Of a stretch of DNA of 64,000 bases, positions 34,921 to 43,924 are shown in pieces. Position numbers and translations under genes: made by a program. Below the pieces are notes generated by a model that saw only the letters and a program-made list of their open reading frames with translations, did no database searches and was not told the origin of the DNA. Each line of letters begins with the position of its first letter. The stretch's first letter is position 1. This DNA comes from Bacillus sp. Cs-700. Lineage in GTDB: Bacteria > Bacillota > Bacilli > Bacillales > Guptibacillaceae. The stretch covers positions 4,016,001 through 4,080,000 of the forward strand of contig NZ_CP041063.1 in NCBI RefSeq assembly GCF_011082085.1. Direction: 5' to 3'.

Positions 34921-36360
34921 ATGAACGACAATCAACAATCAGGAGAAGGGATTGGTTCCTTTAACAAAGTCCCGCTCTTGATCGTCCTTTTATCTGGGGC
35001 ATTTGCAGCCATTTTAAACCAAACGCTGCTTGCAACAGCTCTGCCTCATATTATGGTCGATCTCGATCTTGAGGCAAGTACAGCACAGTGGCTAACATCG
35101 ATCTTTATGCTCGTCAACGGCGTGATGATTCCAATTACGGCATTTCTAATAGGAAAGTTCACCACAAGAACACTCTTTTTAACCGCGATGGGATTATTTG
35201 CAGTCGGAACGGCGATTTGTGCAGTGGCACCGAATTTTCCCCTCCTTATGGTCGGGCGAATTATTCAGGCTTCTGGGGCGGGGATTATCATTCCCCTCAT
35301 GCAAACGATCCTCTTTTTAATCTTTCCCGTAGAAAAACGCGGAACAGCAATGGGGATGTTTGGCCTTGTCATTTCATTTGCACCAGCAATCGGACCGACG
35401 TTATCCGGTTGGCTCGTTGAGCAATACCCGTGGAGAAGTTTGTTCTATGTCATTCTTCCCATTGTGATTATTGATTTTGTTATTGCTTATTTGATTTTGA
35501 AAAACGTGACAGAACAAACGAATCCGAAGCTTGATATTTTATCAATCGTCCTTTCTTCACTAGGATTTGGCGGTTTGCTGTACGGGTTTAGTAGTGCAGG
35601 TACAAATGGATGGGCAAGCGAACAGGTTATTATTTCCATGCTTATTGGCGCAGTTACACTATGCTGGTTCATTTTACGTCAGCTAAAATTAAAACAACCC
35701 GTGCTTCAATTTAGAGTGTTTCAATATAAGCTTTTCACGTTAACAACGGTATTAGGAATGGTTGTGTTTATCGCGATGATTGGGGCGGCAACTGTGCTCC
35801 CTTTGCTGATGCAAAATATGCTTGGTTTCACAGCGTTTGAATCAGGATTAATGCTTTTACCAGGTGCTCTTATAATGGGCTTTATGAACCCTATTACTGG
35901 ACGAATTTTTGATAAGTTTGGGGCAAAGTGGCTTGCCATTATTGGGCTGATCATCGTAACGGTGACGACATTTATGTTTACGAACTTAACACCTGATACA
36001 ACGTTCACTTATCTTGCCATTGTGAATGCGGTAAGAATGTTCGGGGTTGCCATGGTTATGATGCCGGTAACTACAGCTGGACTTAATCAGCTTCCAGCTC
36101 ATCTTATTCCACATGGCACAGCCATGAACAATACCATGCGTCAGGTGTCTGGTGCGGTTGGCACAGCCCTTCTCGTAACTGTCATGTCTCAAGCAGCACA
36201 GCCATCCCGTGGTGTGGAAGGTCTTGTTCACGGGGTGAATGTCTCCTTTATCGTTGCGGGGATTTCTGCGATTATTGGACTTGTGATGGCATTCTTTATC
36301 AGGCAGCCGAAAGCGGATAAAGAACCTGCTGAACGAACCAAAGTAGCGACTGAAAATTAA
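34921..36360 (+). CDS. DHA2 family MFS drug:H+ antiporter
   Basis: The 479-residue membrane protein has about 14 segments and the same landmarks as the exporter at 1657 (LNQTLLATALPHIMVDL, QWLTSIFMLVNGVMIPITAFL, GPTLSGWLVEQYPWRSLF, and the late HGTAMNNTMRQVSGAVGTALLV). The two are clearly paralogous. It likely expels toxic compounds sensed by the TetR protein encoded just before it. The ATG follows AAGGGAG. Confidence 0.92.
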   Translation: MNDNQQSGEGIGSFNKVPLLIVLLSGAFAAILNQTLLATALPHIMVDLDLEASTAQWLTSIFMLVNGVMIPITAFLIGKFTTRTLFLTAMGLFAVGTAICAVAPNFPLLMVGRIIQASGAGIIIPLMQTILFLIFPVEKRGTAMGMFGLVISFAPAIGPTLSGWLVEQYPWRSLFYVILPIVIIDFVIAYLILKNVTEQTNPKLDILSIVLSSLGFGGLLYGFSSAGTNGWASEQVIISMLIGAVTLCWFILRQLKLKQPVLQFRVFQYKLFTLTTVLGMVVFIAMIGAATVLPLLMQNMLGFTAFESGLMLLPGALIMGFMNPITGRIFDKFGAKWLAIIGLIIVTVTTFMFTNLTPDTTFTYLAIVNAVRMFGVAMVMMPVTTAGLNQLPAHLIPHGTAMNNTMRQVSGAVGTALLVTVMSQAAQPSRGVEGLVHGVNVSFIVAGISAIIGLVMAFFIRQPKADKEPAERTKVATEN

Positions 36361-36431
36361 CAGAGTGAATTATTAAGAGAATCTCTTTTCTAAAGAATTG
36401 ATCTAGATCTTAAAAAGAAATAACTCTTCAA

Positions 36432-36467
36432 AAACTCTTTCTACACATAAGTAGGAAGAGTTTTTTT
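36432..36467 (+). terminator. Intrinsic terminator
   Basis: AAACTCTTTCTAC pairs with GTAGGAAGAGTTT (one mismatch), loop ACATAA, then seven T. Confidence 0.88.
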
Positions 36468-36540
36468 GTAAGAACGGATGAAACAAATTTCCTACTCATT
36501 CGTAGAAAGAGATAACCTTTGTTAGAAGGAGCGGTAAGTG

Positions 36541-36705
36541 ATGAAAAGAGCAAAAAATGAAAGCAAGATGGGAGTAGGGATGGGTGTTGGAGTGGCAATC
36601 GGAGCAGGAGTAGGGGTTGCGCTCGATAACATTGCAGTAGGTATTGGTGTTGGCATCGCGCTAGGAGTAGCTTATGGTACTAGTGTAAATAAAAAGAAGG
36701 ATTAG
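36541..36705 (+). CDS. Glycine-rich small membrane protein (glycine-zipper type)
   Basis: This is a 54-residue protein with GAAGGAGCGG before its ATG. After a basic N-terminus, it consists of two Gly/Val/Ala-rich hydrophobic stretches with regular small-residue spacing (GVGMGVGVAIGAGVGVAL and AVGIGVGIALGVAYG), ending in KKKD. Such glycine zippers pack tightly in membranes and occur in pore-forming peptides and small envelope proteins. Function unknown. A terminator follows eight bases later. Confidence 0.75.
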   Translation: MKRAKNESKMGVGMGVGVAIGAGVGVALDNIAVGIGVGIALGVAYGTSVNKKKD

Positions 36706-36712
36706 CAGAAAG

Positions 36713-36742
36713 GCAGCTCAACCTACTATGAGGTTGAGCTGC
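36713..36742. terminator. Bidirectional intrinsic terminator
   Basis: GCAGCTCAACCT and AGGTTGAGCTGC form an exact 12-bp stem with a 6-base loop. Confidence 0.88.
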
Positions 36743-36746
36743 TTGT

Positions 36747-37490
36747 TTATTTGTTTTGATCTGCATATACGGTCATGGCATCTCTCATAAAGAGCGCGAG
36801 ACCTTCTCCGTATTGGTCAATGTTCTTTGTGAAGCGCTCATCCTCGATATACATTTGACCAAGTCCTTGAAACGCCTCAAGCGTATAATGATAGCCTACA
36901 TTGTTGTTTAGAAAGTCATACCACTCGTGAATAGCATTCTGTGCTTCTTCTGAAGCGGGGGAGCCATGTCTTAACTTGGCAAGCTTTCTATAAATCGTAT
37001 GGAACGACTGACCGAGCGCCTCTGTTTCATTTCTAGATAAGTTCTTCAGCTTTTGTGTTGAACCGTTAACGGCTTCATCTCCAAACCTTTCTCGAGCTTC
37101 TTGTTCATACTGGTTTTGAGCAAAGTCTAAGCCTTTAAATTTCTCTTGATCTGTCATAGTCCGTTCTCCTTTCACATTTTGAATCGTTTGGTCAATCGTG
37201 GCAATGATCGTCTCCAGACGCTCCTTCTTTTCGACAAGTCGTTCTTTTTGATAGTGCAATGCTTCAAGTTGATTGAAATCAGGGCGTCCCAAAATATTTT
37301 TGATTTTCTTAAGTGGGAAATCAAGTGCCTTAAAGAACAAAATTTGCTGTAGCTTTTCAATATCATCGTTCGTATAAAGACGATAGCCGGTTTCTGATGT
37401 TGCAGGCGATAATAGGCCAATTTCGTCGTAGTAATGAAGGGTTCGAATGCTAATACCAGTTAAATTAGCAACTTCTTTCACGTGTTTCAC
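36747..37490 (-). CDS. MerR family regulator with TipAS antibiotic-recognition domain
   Basis: This is a 247-residue protein. Residues 1-70 are a MerR winged helix (VKEVANLTGISIRTLHYYDEIGLL), followed by a coiled-coil dimer helix, then a C-terminal TipAS domain from about residue 125 (KGLDFAQNQYEQEARERFGDE ... YGEGLALFMRDAMTVYAD). TipAS domains bind thiopeptide or other large antibiotics, as in TipAL and B. subtilis Mta. The start is the GTG at 37490 behind GGAGGAGAGG. Its own promoter has the typical 19-bp spacer, so it should activate itself. Confidence 0.92.
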   Translation of the reverse strand: MKHVKEVANLTGISIRTLHYYDEIGLLSPATSETGYRLYTNDDIEKLQQILFFKALDFPLKKIKNILGRPDFNQLEALHYQKERLVEKKERLETIIATIDQTIQNVKGERTMTDQEKFKGLDFAQNQYEQEARERFGDEAVNGSTQKLKNLSRNETEALGQSFHTIYRKLAKLRHGSPASEEAQNAIHEWYDFLNNNVGYHYTLEAFQGLGQMYIEDERFTKNIDQYGEGLALFMRDAMTVYADQNK

Positions 37491-37516
37491 AACAACCTCT
37501 CCTCCTTTCCTTGTTA

Positions 37517-37547
37517 ACTTTAGAGGATTACGTAACGTAAGAGTCAA
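37517..37547 (-). promoter_or_regulatory. MerR-type promoter with 19-bp spacer
   Basis: Read on the minus strand, TTGACT and TAAAGT are separated by 19 bp, longer than the usual 17. The spacer contains the exact palindrome TTACGT-T-ACGTAA. This is the classic geometry of promoters twisted into shape by an activated MerR protein. Confidence 0.85.
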
Positions 37548-37713
37548 CATAAAAGATAAACGTCTTTCGTCCTATTTTAAAGATTCCTCCTCGTACTCGA
37601 TCTCTTTCTAGCGGAAAAATGTTATTATTTAGGTGAATGTAGTGAATATTTAGAATAATGTACTGATCCACAATTTTCCCCTTTCACGATAAGACAACTA
37701 AAAGGAGGAGCAT

Positions 37714-38619
37714 ATGCAGGAGATGTCAATGGTTTTAAGAGATGGAAGAAGACTTGGCTATTGGGGTTATGGTGATGAAACAGGAACACCAATCATGCTT
37801 TTTCATGGAACGCCAGGATCGCGCATCTGGTTTTTAGAAGATGATGAACTGGCAAAAGCAATGGGCATTAATTTAATTTCAATTGATCGACCGGGATACG
37901 GACTTTCGACTTTTCAACATAACAGAACAATTCTCGACTGGGCTGTTGATGTGGAGGAGCTTGCATCACATCTTGGTTTAAACCGTTTTTCTGTTCTCGG
38001 CGTTTCTGGAGGGGGTCCATTTGCTGCGGCGTGTGCGTTTGCTTTACCTGATCGGATTCATCATACCGCGCTTGTTTCTTCAGCTACGCCATTTCGAAAG
38101 GGGAAAGCGCCGAAGGAAATGGCGAAAGAAAACCGCATTGCCTTTTTTCTAACAAAGTATTTTCCTTGGGTGATTAGAAAAGCGAACCTTGCTCAAAAGA
38201 AAATGTTAGAGAAAAATCCTGCGAAATACAAGTCCTCCATGTTAACTGCCACACACCGTCATCTCTCCAAGTGGGATCGGGAATTGTTAAAAGAAGAACC
38301 ACTTGTGGAAACGAGCTACTATCATGCAAAAGAAGCTTACCGGCAAGGTGTAGAAGGTGTGATGTATGAAACACAGCTCTTATCGAAGGAGTGGGGCTTT
38401 GAAATTAGTGAGATTCAAAGTCCACTTCGCATCTGGCATGGAGAAAAAGATACGCTCTCACCAGTGAACGAAATTCGTAAGTTGGCAGCATATAGTTCAT
38501 CAACTGAAATTACTGTAATTGATGAAGGAGGTCATTTTTTAACGGAAAATGAAGATCTTTGGGCTGATATGTTACGATATTTAAAAGGTAGTAGTAATGG
38601 CGTTTACGTAAACGCTTAA
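37714..38619 (+). CDS. Alpha/beta hydrolase
   Basis: The 301-residue soluble enzyme has the oxyanion motif FHGTPGSR near residue 31, the nucleophile elbow GVSGGGP near residue 97, an acid residue in [12 protein letters not shown] near residue 245 and the final His in [10 protein letters not shown]. The catalytic triad Ser-Asp-His is therefore complete. The natural ester or other substrate is unknown. The ATG follows AAAGGAGGAG. Its last codons overlap a 16-bp palindrome, and the maa-like acetyltransferase follows 17 bases later. Confidence 0.9.
   Translation: MQEMSMVLRDGRRLGYWGYGDETGTPIMLFHGTPGSRIWFLEDDELAKAMGINLISIDRPGYGLSTFQHNRTILDWAVDVEELASHLGLNRFSVLGVSGGGPFAAACAFALPDRIHHTALVSSATPFRKGKAPKEMAKENRIAFFLTKYFPWVIRKANLAQKKMLEKNPAKYKSSMLTATHRHLSKWDRELLKEEPLVETSYYHAKEAYRQGVEGVMYETQLLSKEWGFEISEIQSPLRIWHGEKDTLSPVNEIRKLAAYSSSTEITVIDEGGHFLTENEDLWADMLRYLKGSSNGVYVNA
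38600..38615. promoter_or_regulatory. 16-bp perfect palindrome at the end of the hydrolase gene
   Basis: GCGTTTACGTAAACGC is self-complementary with a central CG, like LacI/GalR-type operators. It lies just before the acetyltransferase gene. It differs from the CCNAAACGTTTNGG element that marks the LacI regulon downstream. Confidence 0.4.
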
Positions 38620-38636
38620 ACGATGGAGATGATGAA

Positions 38637-39197
38637 TTGAAAACAGAAAGAGAAAAAATGGTAAGCGGGGAGCTTTACCGTCCAGACGACCATGAGCTTC
38701 TAGGGGATCGCCTTCATGCAAGGCAGATAACAAGACTATACAATCAAACCATTGAAACAGATTTAGAAGAAAGAACGAGGTTGTTGAAGACCTTTCTTGG
38801 TTCAACGAAACAGAACGTATACATTGAACCTACGTTTAAATGCGATTACGGTTACAACATACATGTGGGAGAGAACTTTTTCGCGAATTTCGACTGTGTG
38901 TTTCTCGATATTTGTGAGATTCGATTTGGAGACAACTGTATGTTAGCTCCAGGTGTACACATTTATGCTGCCACGCATCCGCTCGATCCGACTGAACGCA
39001 ATTCAGGTCAAGAATATGGTAAGCCTGTCTTAATTGGTGACAATGTTTGGATCGGGGGAGGAGCTATTATTAATCCAGGTGTTACGATCGGAGATAATGC
39101 CGTTATTGCTTCAGGTGCCGTGGTTGTTAAGGATGTACCGGCAAATGTGGTGGTTGGCGGGAATCCTGCAAAGCTTATTAAAGAGATTGAAAAATAA
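38637..39197 (+). CDS. maa: Maltose O-acetyltransferase family protein (hexapeptide repeat)
   Basis: The 186-residue acetyltransferase has an N-terminal maltose/galactoside acetyltransferase domain ([19 protein letters not shown]) and a left-handed beta helix of hexapeptide repeats in the second half ([33 protein letters not shown]). The catalytic His lies in YAATHPLDP. It transfers acetyl groups from acetyl-CoA to sugars. The start is TTG at 38637 with GGAG eight bases before. Its position before a sugar-uptake operon fits a sugar detoxification role. Confidence 0.88.
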   Translation: MKTEREKMVSGELYRPDDHELLGDRLHARQITRLYNQTIETDLEERTRLLKTFLGSTKQNVYIEPTFKCDYGYNIHVGENFFANFDCVFLDICEIRFGDNCMLAPGVHIYAATHPLDPTERNSGQEYGKPVLIGDNVWIGGGAIINPGVTIGDNAVIASGAVVVKDVPANVVVGGNPAKLIKEIEK

Positions 39198-39222
39198 ATC
39201 ATTAGAAAATCATTAAATCTTA

Positions 39223-39281
39223 TTGAAAGCGGTTTAAAAGTGGTGTATAGTTTGGTTATTAAAGTTACCAAAACGTTTCGG
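39223..39281 (+). promoter_or_regulatory. lacI-type promoter with cre site and LacI operator
   Basis: TTGAAA (39223-39228) and TATAGT (39246-39251) are 17 bp apart. A catabolite-responsive element, TGAAAGCGGTTTAA (39224-39237), overlaps the -35 box and matches the cre consensus at 13 of 14 positions. The operator CCAAAACGTTTCGG lies at 39268-39281 after the expected start. So the regulator gene is probably repressed by CcpA and by its own product. Confidence 0.7.
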
Positions 39282-39308
39282 ATATGATGGAGGTTGTGAG
39301 AGAAGCAA

Positions 39309-40322
39309 ATGGCAACGATTAAAGATATTGCAAAACAAGCAGGCGTTTCCGTCACAACAGTGTCCAGGGCATTAAATGGGTACTCTGATGTGAGTGAGCG
39401 TACAAGAAAGAAAATTAAGCAGATCGCAGATGAGCTTTCTTACAGTCCAAACGCGTTAGCGAGAAGTCTCGTCATGAATAAGACAAAAACAATAGGTTTA
39501 CTCGTATCAGGGATTTCGAGAGAAGGAGCGAAGGATAATATTGTTTTTGAAGTGTTAACTGGCGTGAATGAATACTGCGGTGAAGTTGACTATGATATTG
39601 TTTTGTTCAATACATCGAGCAGTCAGCAGAAACAGAAAACCTATACCCAGCTCTGTCGAGAGCGCCGCGTAGATGGAGTGGTTATTCAAGGAATTAAAAA
39701 CGATGACCCCTATTTAATGGAAGTTGTTGAAAGCGATATTCCCTGCGTACTTGTTGATATACCGATCCAGGGTGATACGGTTGGCTATGTTGCGACTGAT
39801 AATGTGGCTGGCGCAAAAGAGGCGGTTCAGTATCTCATCGATCTTGGACATAAGCAAATCGGCATGATTAATGGTCATGACCGTGCCTTTGTTAGCCAAG
39901 AGCGAATTCAGGGATATAAAGATGGATTAGAAAGCAATCATCTTCCTTATCATGAAGCACTTGTGTCTAACGGCGGATTTTCTGAAAAACAAGCAGAAAA
40001 AGAAGCTGTTTCCTTACTAACAGCCTTTCCAGAGACGTCAGCTATTTTTTGTGCGAGTGATTTAATGGCATTTGGCGTTATGAGAGCGGCAAAACGAGTT
40101 GGAAGAGAAGTCCCTAAAGAGTTGTCGATCATTGGATATGACAATATCAATCTTTCTAGCTATGTTACACCTGCTCTGACGACCATATCTCAGGATATGT
40201 TTCAAATCGGCTACTCAGCCGCCGAATTATTAATTGATTTATTGGAAGGTGGAAATCCGCCAAGAAGTAAAATTGTTTCTCATGAGCTTGTGATAAGAGA
40301 ATCGACTTGTGAGCGCAAATAG
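39309..40322 (+). CDS. LacI family transcriptional regulator
   Basis: The 337-residue regulator has the LacI HTH and hinge (ATIKDIAKQAGVSVTTVSRAL, then YSPNALARSLVMNKT) and a periplasmic-binding-protein-like sugar domain with ALTTISQDMFQIG at the end. It is the first gene before the glucosidase and ABC importer. Three copies of the motif CCNAAACGTTTNNG at 39268, 40360 and 40391 are likely its operators. The inducer is probably a glucose oligosaccharide or a related sugar. Confidence 0.93.
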   Translation: MATIKDIAKQAGVSVTTVSRALNGYSDVSERTRKKIKQIADELSYSPNALARSLVMNKTKTIGLLVSGISREGAKDNIVFEVLTGVNEYCGEVDYDIVLFNTSSSQQKQKTYTQLCRERRVDGVVIQGIKNDDPYLMEVVESDIPCVLVDIPIQGDTVGYVATDNVAGAKEAVQYLIDLGHKQIGMINGHDRAFVSQERIQGYKDGLESNHLPYHEALVSNGGFSEKQAEKEAVSLLTAFPETSAIFCASDLMAFGVMRAAKRVGREVPKELSIIGYDNINLSSYVTPALTTISQDMFQIGYSAAELLIDLLEGGNPPRSKIVSHELVIRESTCERK

Positions 40323-40323
40323 A

Positions 40324-40350
40324 AAACCTGCATGGTCAGGTTTCTTTTTA
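40324..40350 (+). terminator. Terminator after the lacI-type gene
   Basis: AAACCTG and CAGGTTT form a 7-bp stem with a 6-base loop, followed by CTTTTT. Confidence 0.7.
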
Positions 40351-40359
40351 GGAGAAAAT

Positions 40360-40404
40360 CCGAAACGTTTAGGATTTTTTTGCGCTATTTCCAAAACGTT
40401 TAAG
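40360..40404 (+). promoter_or_regulatory. Two LacI operators before the glucosidase gene
   Basis: CCGAAACGTTTAGG (40360-40373) and CCAAAACGTTTAAG (40391-40404) share the core of the operator at 39268. Their starts are 31 bp apart, close to three helical turns. The second abuts the ribosome binding site (GGAGGG). Confidence 0.75.
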
Positions 40405-40416
40405 TAGGAGGGCAAA

Positions 40417-42525
40417 ATGGATTATAGAGTAATAAAAGAAAATGACTTATTTCTACTAACAGATGAGAATGGGAACATTCCTCGTGACCATCCCTATGGA
40501 CCAGGTCTCTATAAAAAGGATACAAGATTTCTAAGTAGCTTTGAGTTAAAGATAAACGGTGAAGAACCGATTCTATTGTCTTCAGAAGCGAAAAAAAGCT
40601 ACGAAAATGAAATGATTCTGACCAATCCTCATATGGAAGATAATGGCCAGCTGATCTTATGGAGAGAGTCCATTGAACTAAAACGTAAACGCTTTATTTA
40701 TGATGATGTTCTTTATGAACAGGTGACAGTGAAGAATTATTATCCGAAGCCACTTACGTTCCGCATCAGCCTCGATATCGACGTTGATTTTGCAGATATG
40801 TTTCATGTAAGGAAATTTCACAGCGGTGTAGTGGGAGCACGTACTGGTGTAGATGTGAGTACATATTCAATGAGCTACGACTACAAAGGAGCAGACAACG
40901 TCAGTCGTTCAACAGTTTTAAGCTGGGATCGTAAACCGATCGATGTGAAGGAAGGCTGTTTAGATTTTGAATTTACTCTTAATCACAGTGAGGAGGAGAC
41001 GCTGACTATTAAAGTGAACCCGACGATTGCTGAAGAGCGTGGCAACGAGTATTCAACCGATGTTGCTTACGAGAAGCTCATTACTTCCTACCAATCTTGG
41101 AGTGACAAAACCACAAAAGTGAAAACAGATTATCTACCGCTACAACATATGGTTGATCGAGGTCTCAGTGATCTAAGGTTATTGTTAACGGATCTTGGTT
41201 ACGGTTCCTTTCCAGTCGCTGGATTACCATGGTTTGGCGTTCCGTTTGGACGGGATAGTTTAATTGCTGCTCTACAAATGCTCTCATTCAATCCGGATGT
41301 CGCCAAAGGAACACTTAGAACAATGGCACATTATCAGGGGGAAAACAATGATCCATGGAGAGACGAACAGCCTGGAAAGATCATGCATGAAATGCGGTAT
41401 GGCGAGTTAGCAAATACCAACCAAGTTCCGTTTACTCCATACTATGGTTCGGTTGATTCGACACCGTTGTTTCTCGTATTACTCGTTGAATATGTAAAGT
41501 GGACGAAAGATTTGGCACTGGCGGAAGAACTCATGCCAAACATCCTTGCTGCGCTCGATTGGATTGACCAATTTGGGGATCAAGACGGAGATGGGTTTGT
41601 GGAATACCATCAGGAATCAAGTAAAGGAATTGCGAATCAGGGATGGAAAGATTCAGGTGATTCCATTGTGCATCGGAATGGCGATTACGCGGAAACTCCA
41701 ATTGCATTAGTAGAAGTCCAGGGTTATGTCTACCAAGCGAAAATAGGTCTTGCTGATATATTTGAAGCTTTACGTAATACGGAAATGGCCAATGAATTGC
41801 GTGAACAAGCGGCAAGTTTAAAAGTGATATTTCACGAAGCTTTCTGGATGGAGGACCAAGATTTTTATGCGTTAGCACTTGATAAAGATAAAAAGCAAGT
41901 TGGTACACTAACTTCAAATCCAGGACATCTGCTAGTTTCAGGTATTTTAAACAAAGAGGCAATCGAGTCTGTCTCACGCATTCTTACTTCAGAAAAAATG
42001 TTCTCCGGGTTCGGCATCCGGACAATGGGTGAGGGAGAAGCAGGATACAACCCAATGAGCTATCACGATGGAAGTGTATGGCCGCACGATAATAGTCTGA
42101 TCTTGCTAGGCATGGGTAAAAACGATCGAGAAGAAGAAGCGTCTCTTATCATGAATGGTCTTATTACTGCAGCTGCGCATTTCGACTATGATCGTCTTGC
42201 CGAATTGTTTTGTGGCTACGACCATGGTTCTGGCAAATTGGTTAAATATCCAGTGGCTTGTTCTCCTCAAGCATGGGCAGCGGGGACGCCGCTAACATTT
42301 GTTCAAACACTGCTCGGGTGTTTCCCAGATAGTTTGAAGGGTGAATTAACATTAAAACCCCGTCTACTCGAAGGGATGAATGAGCTACATGTGGAGCAAT
42401 TACGTATCGGTGATGGCTTTCTATCCCTCTCGCTAAAGCGAACGACGAATGGGATGACGGAACTAAATGTTCACGAAAATTCAACTGGATTAAGTATGAG
42501 TACTGCAGAAACTTCCCTGAGCTAG
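40417..42525 (+). CDS. Amylo-alpha-1,6-glucosidase / glycogen debranching-type enzyme
   Basis: The 702-residue soluble enzyme has a glycogen-debranching N-terminal domain (RDHPYGPGLYKKDTRFLSSFEL) and a six-hairpin (alpha/alpha)6 glycosidase domain from about residue 270. The latter includes LPWFGVPFGRDSL and the catalytic-type acids in YHQESSKGIANQGWKDSGDS and GSVWPHDNSL. Enzymes of this type release glucose from alpha-linked oligosaccharides. It has no signal peptide, so it would act on sugars brought in by the ABC importer encoded after it. Confidence 0.88.
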   Translation: MDYRVIKENDLFLLTDENGNIPRDHPYGPGLYKKDTRFLSSFELKINGEEPILLSSEAKKSYENEMILTNPHMEDNGQLILWRESIELKRKRFIYDDVLYEQVTVKNYYPKPLTFRISLDIDVDFADMFHVRKFHSGVVGARTGVDVSTYSMSYDYKGADNVSRSTVLSWDRKPIDVKEGCLDFEFTLNHSEEETLTIKVNPTIAEERGNEYSTDVAYEKLITSYQSWSDKTTKVKTDYLPLQHMVDRGLSDLRLLLTDLGYGSFPVAGLPWFGVPFGRDSLIAALQMLSFNPDVAKGTLRTMAHYQGENNDPWRDEQPGKIMHEMRYGELANTNQVPFTPYYGSVDSTPLFLVLLVEYVKWTKDLALAEELMPNILAALDWIDQFGDQDGDGFVEYHQESSKGIANQGWKDSGDSIVHRNGDYAETPIALVEVQGYVYQAKIGLADIFEALRNTEMANELREQAASLKVIFHEAFWMEDQDFYALALDKDKKQVGTLTSNPGHLLVSGILNKEAIESVSRILTSEKMFSGFGIRTMGEGEAGYNPMSYHDGSVWPHDNSLILLGMGKNDREEEASLIMNGLITAAAHFDYDRLAELFCGYDHGSGKLVKYPVACSPQAWAAGTPLTFVQTLLGCFPDSLKGELTLKPRLLEGMNELHVEQLRIGDGFLSLSLKRTTNGMTELNVHENSTGLSMSTAETSLS

Positions 42526-42576
42526 TCATTGGACCGCTCAGAGGCATTCATATCAAATTTTGAAAGGGGATTCATT

Positions 42577-43860
42577 ATGATGAAAACGAAAAAATGGTTG
42601 TCTGCTACTGTTGTCTCTTCCTTCTTAATCGGCTCGATGTTAACTGGTTGTAGTAGTGGCGAGGAGTCTGGAAATGAAAGTTCAGATGGAAAGACTGTTG
42701 TTGAAATGAGCGGGTGGGGAGCTAGTCCAGAAGAACAAGAATTACTTGAAGAGACGCTTGCTTCTTTTGAGGAAGAGCATCCAGACATCGACGTAGAGTT
42801 CCAAACAATTTCTGATCAGTATATGGATGTCATGAAAACGCGCTTGATTGGCGGAGAAGCTGCGGATGTGTTTTATCTTGATGCTTCTGAAGCACCAGGT
42901 CTTATGAGCAAGGGCGTGCTTGAGCCATTAGATGAGTACGTGACAGATGATTTTGATATAGACGATTTTGAACAGCCACTCGTAGATGCATTTAAACAAG
43001 ATGGCAAAACATACGGTTTTCCGAAAGACTTCTCTACCTTAGCTCTTTTTTACAATAAAAAAGCGTTTGAAGAAGCTGGATTAACGGAACCGCCTAAGAC
43101 CATGGAAGAGCTTAGAGAGTATGCAAAGAAATTAACGGTTGATGAAGATGGTGATGGTAAACCAGAACAATATGGCCTAGGTCTTGCAAAAGAACTTGCA
43201 CGACAATTCTACAAACTGGATTCTTATGGAGCAAAATTGGTTGACAAAGATGGAAATGCTGCATTTGCAAGTAAGGAAGCGATCGAAGCTCTTCAACCAG
43301 TTGTGGATCAATATCGTAACGATAAAACATCAGCGCTACCAAGTGATGTAGGTGCAGGCTGGGGCGGAGAGATGTTTGGACAGGGTGAAGCCGCTATGGT
43401 GATTGAAGGAAACTGGGCTGTGCCCTTCCTTGAAAATAACTTCGCTGACCTTGAATTTGGAACAGCAGAAGTTCCAACGATTAAAGGTGAACAGGCTACA
43501 GCCGCCTTTCCAGTTGCTTATGTGATGAACAAAGAGTCAGAGAAAAAAGACGCTGCCTGGGAGCTGATTTCCTACCTCACAGGGAAAGAAGGGATGAAGA
43601 TTTGGACGAGTAAAGGCTTCGCGCTACCAACGAGAAAATCGGTTGCAGAAGAATTAGGTTATGCAGATGATGAAATTCGCGGTGCCCTCGTAGATGGTGC
43701 ATCCTATGCGCAACCATGGCAAGCAGGGGAAAATCTTCCGACCATTTCCAATAACTTTGACAATCAATTTACAAGCGCTTTGCTTGGAGAACAACCTCTT
43801 GATAAAGCTCTGAAGAAAGCAGAAGATACAGCTAACCAGGAAATTAGTGCTGGAAATTAA
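42577..43860 (+). CDS. Sugar ABC transporter substrate-binding lipoprotein
   Basis: The 427-residue family 1 solute-binding protein has a lipoprotein signal ending in MLTGC (lipobox) followed by a Ser/Glu-rich linker. The body shows the usual pattern, with LIGGEAADVFYLDASEAPGLMSKGVLEPLDEYV and GQGEAAMVIEGNWAVPFL. It binds an oligosaccharide outside the cell. The reading frame is open from 42529, but the ATG at 42577 has AAAGGGGA six bases before and starts exactly at the signal peptide. Confidence 0.93.
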   Translation: MMKTKKWLSATVVSSFLIGSMLTGCSSGEESGNESSDGKTVVEMSGWGASPEEQELLEETLASFEEEHPDIDVEFQTISDQYMDVMKTRLIGGEAADVFYLDASEAPGLMSKGVLEPLDEYVTDDFDIDDFEQPLVDAFKQDGKTYGFPKDFSTLALFYNKKAFEEAGLTEPPKTMEELREYAKKLTVDEDGDGKPEQYGLGLAKELARQFYKLDSYGAKLVDKDGNAAFASKEAIEALQPVVDQYRNDKTSALPSDVGAGWGGEMFGQGEAAMVIEGNWAVPFLENNFADLEFGTAEVPTIKGEQATAAFPVAYVMNKESEKKDAAWELISYLTGKEGMKIWTSKGFALPTRKSVAEELGYADDEIRGALVDGASYAQPWQAGENLPTISNNFDNQFTSALLGEQPLDKALKKAEDTANQEISAGN

Positions 43861-43924
43861 GTGAGCATGGGGGAGATCTTTCCCCTTTTTAATTGGACCG
43901 TATCTTTGAAAGGAAGTGTTGTAA

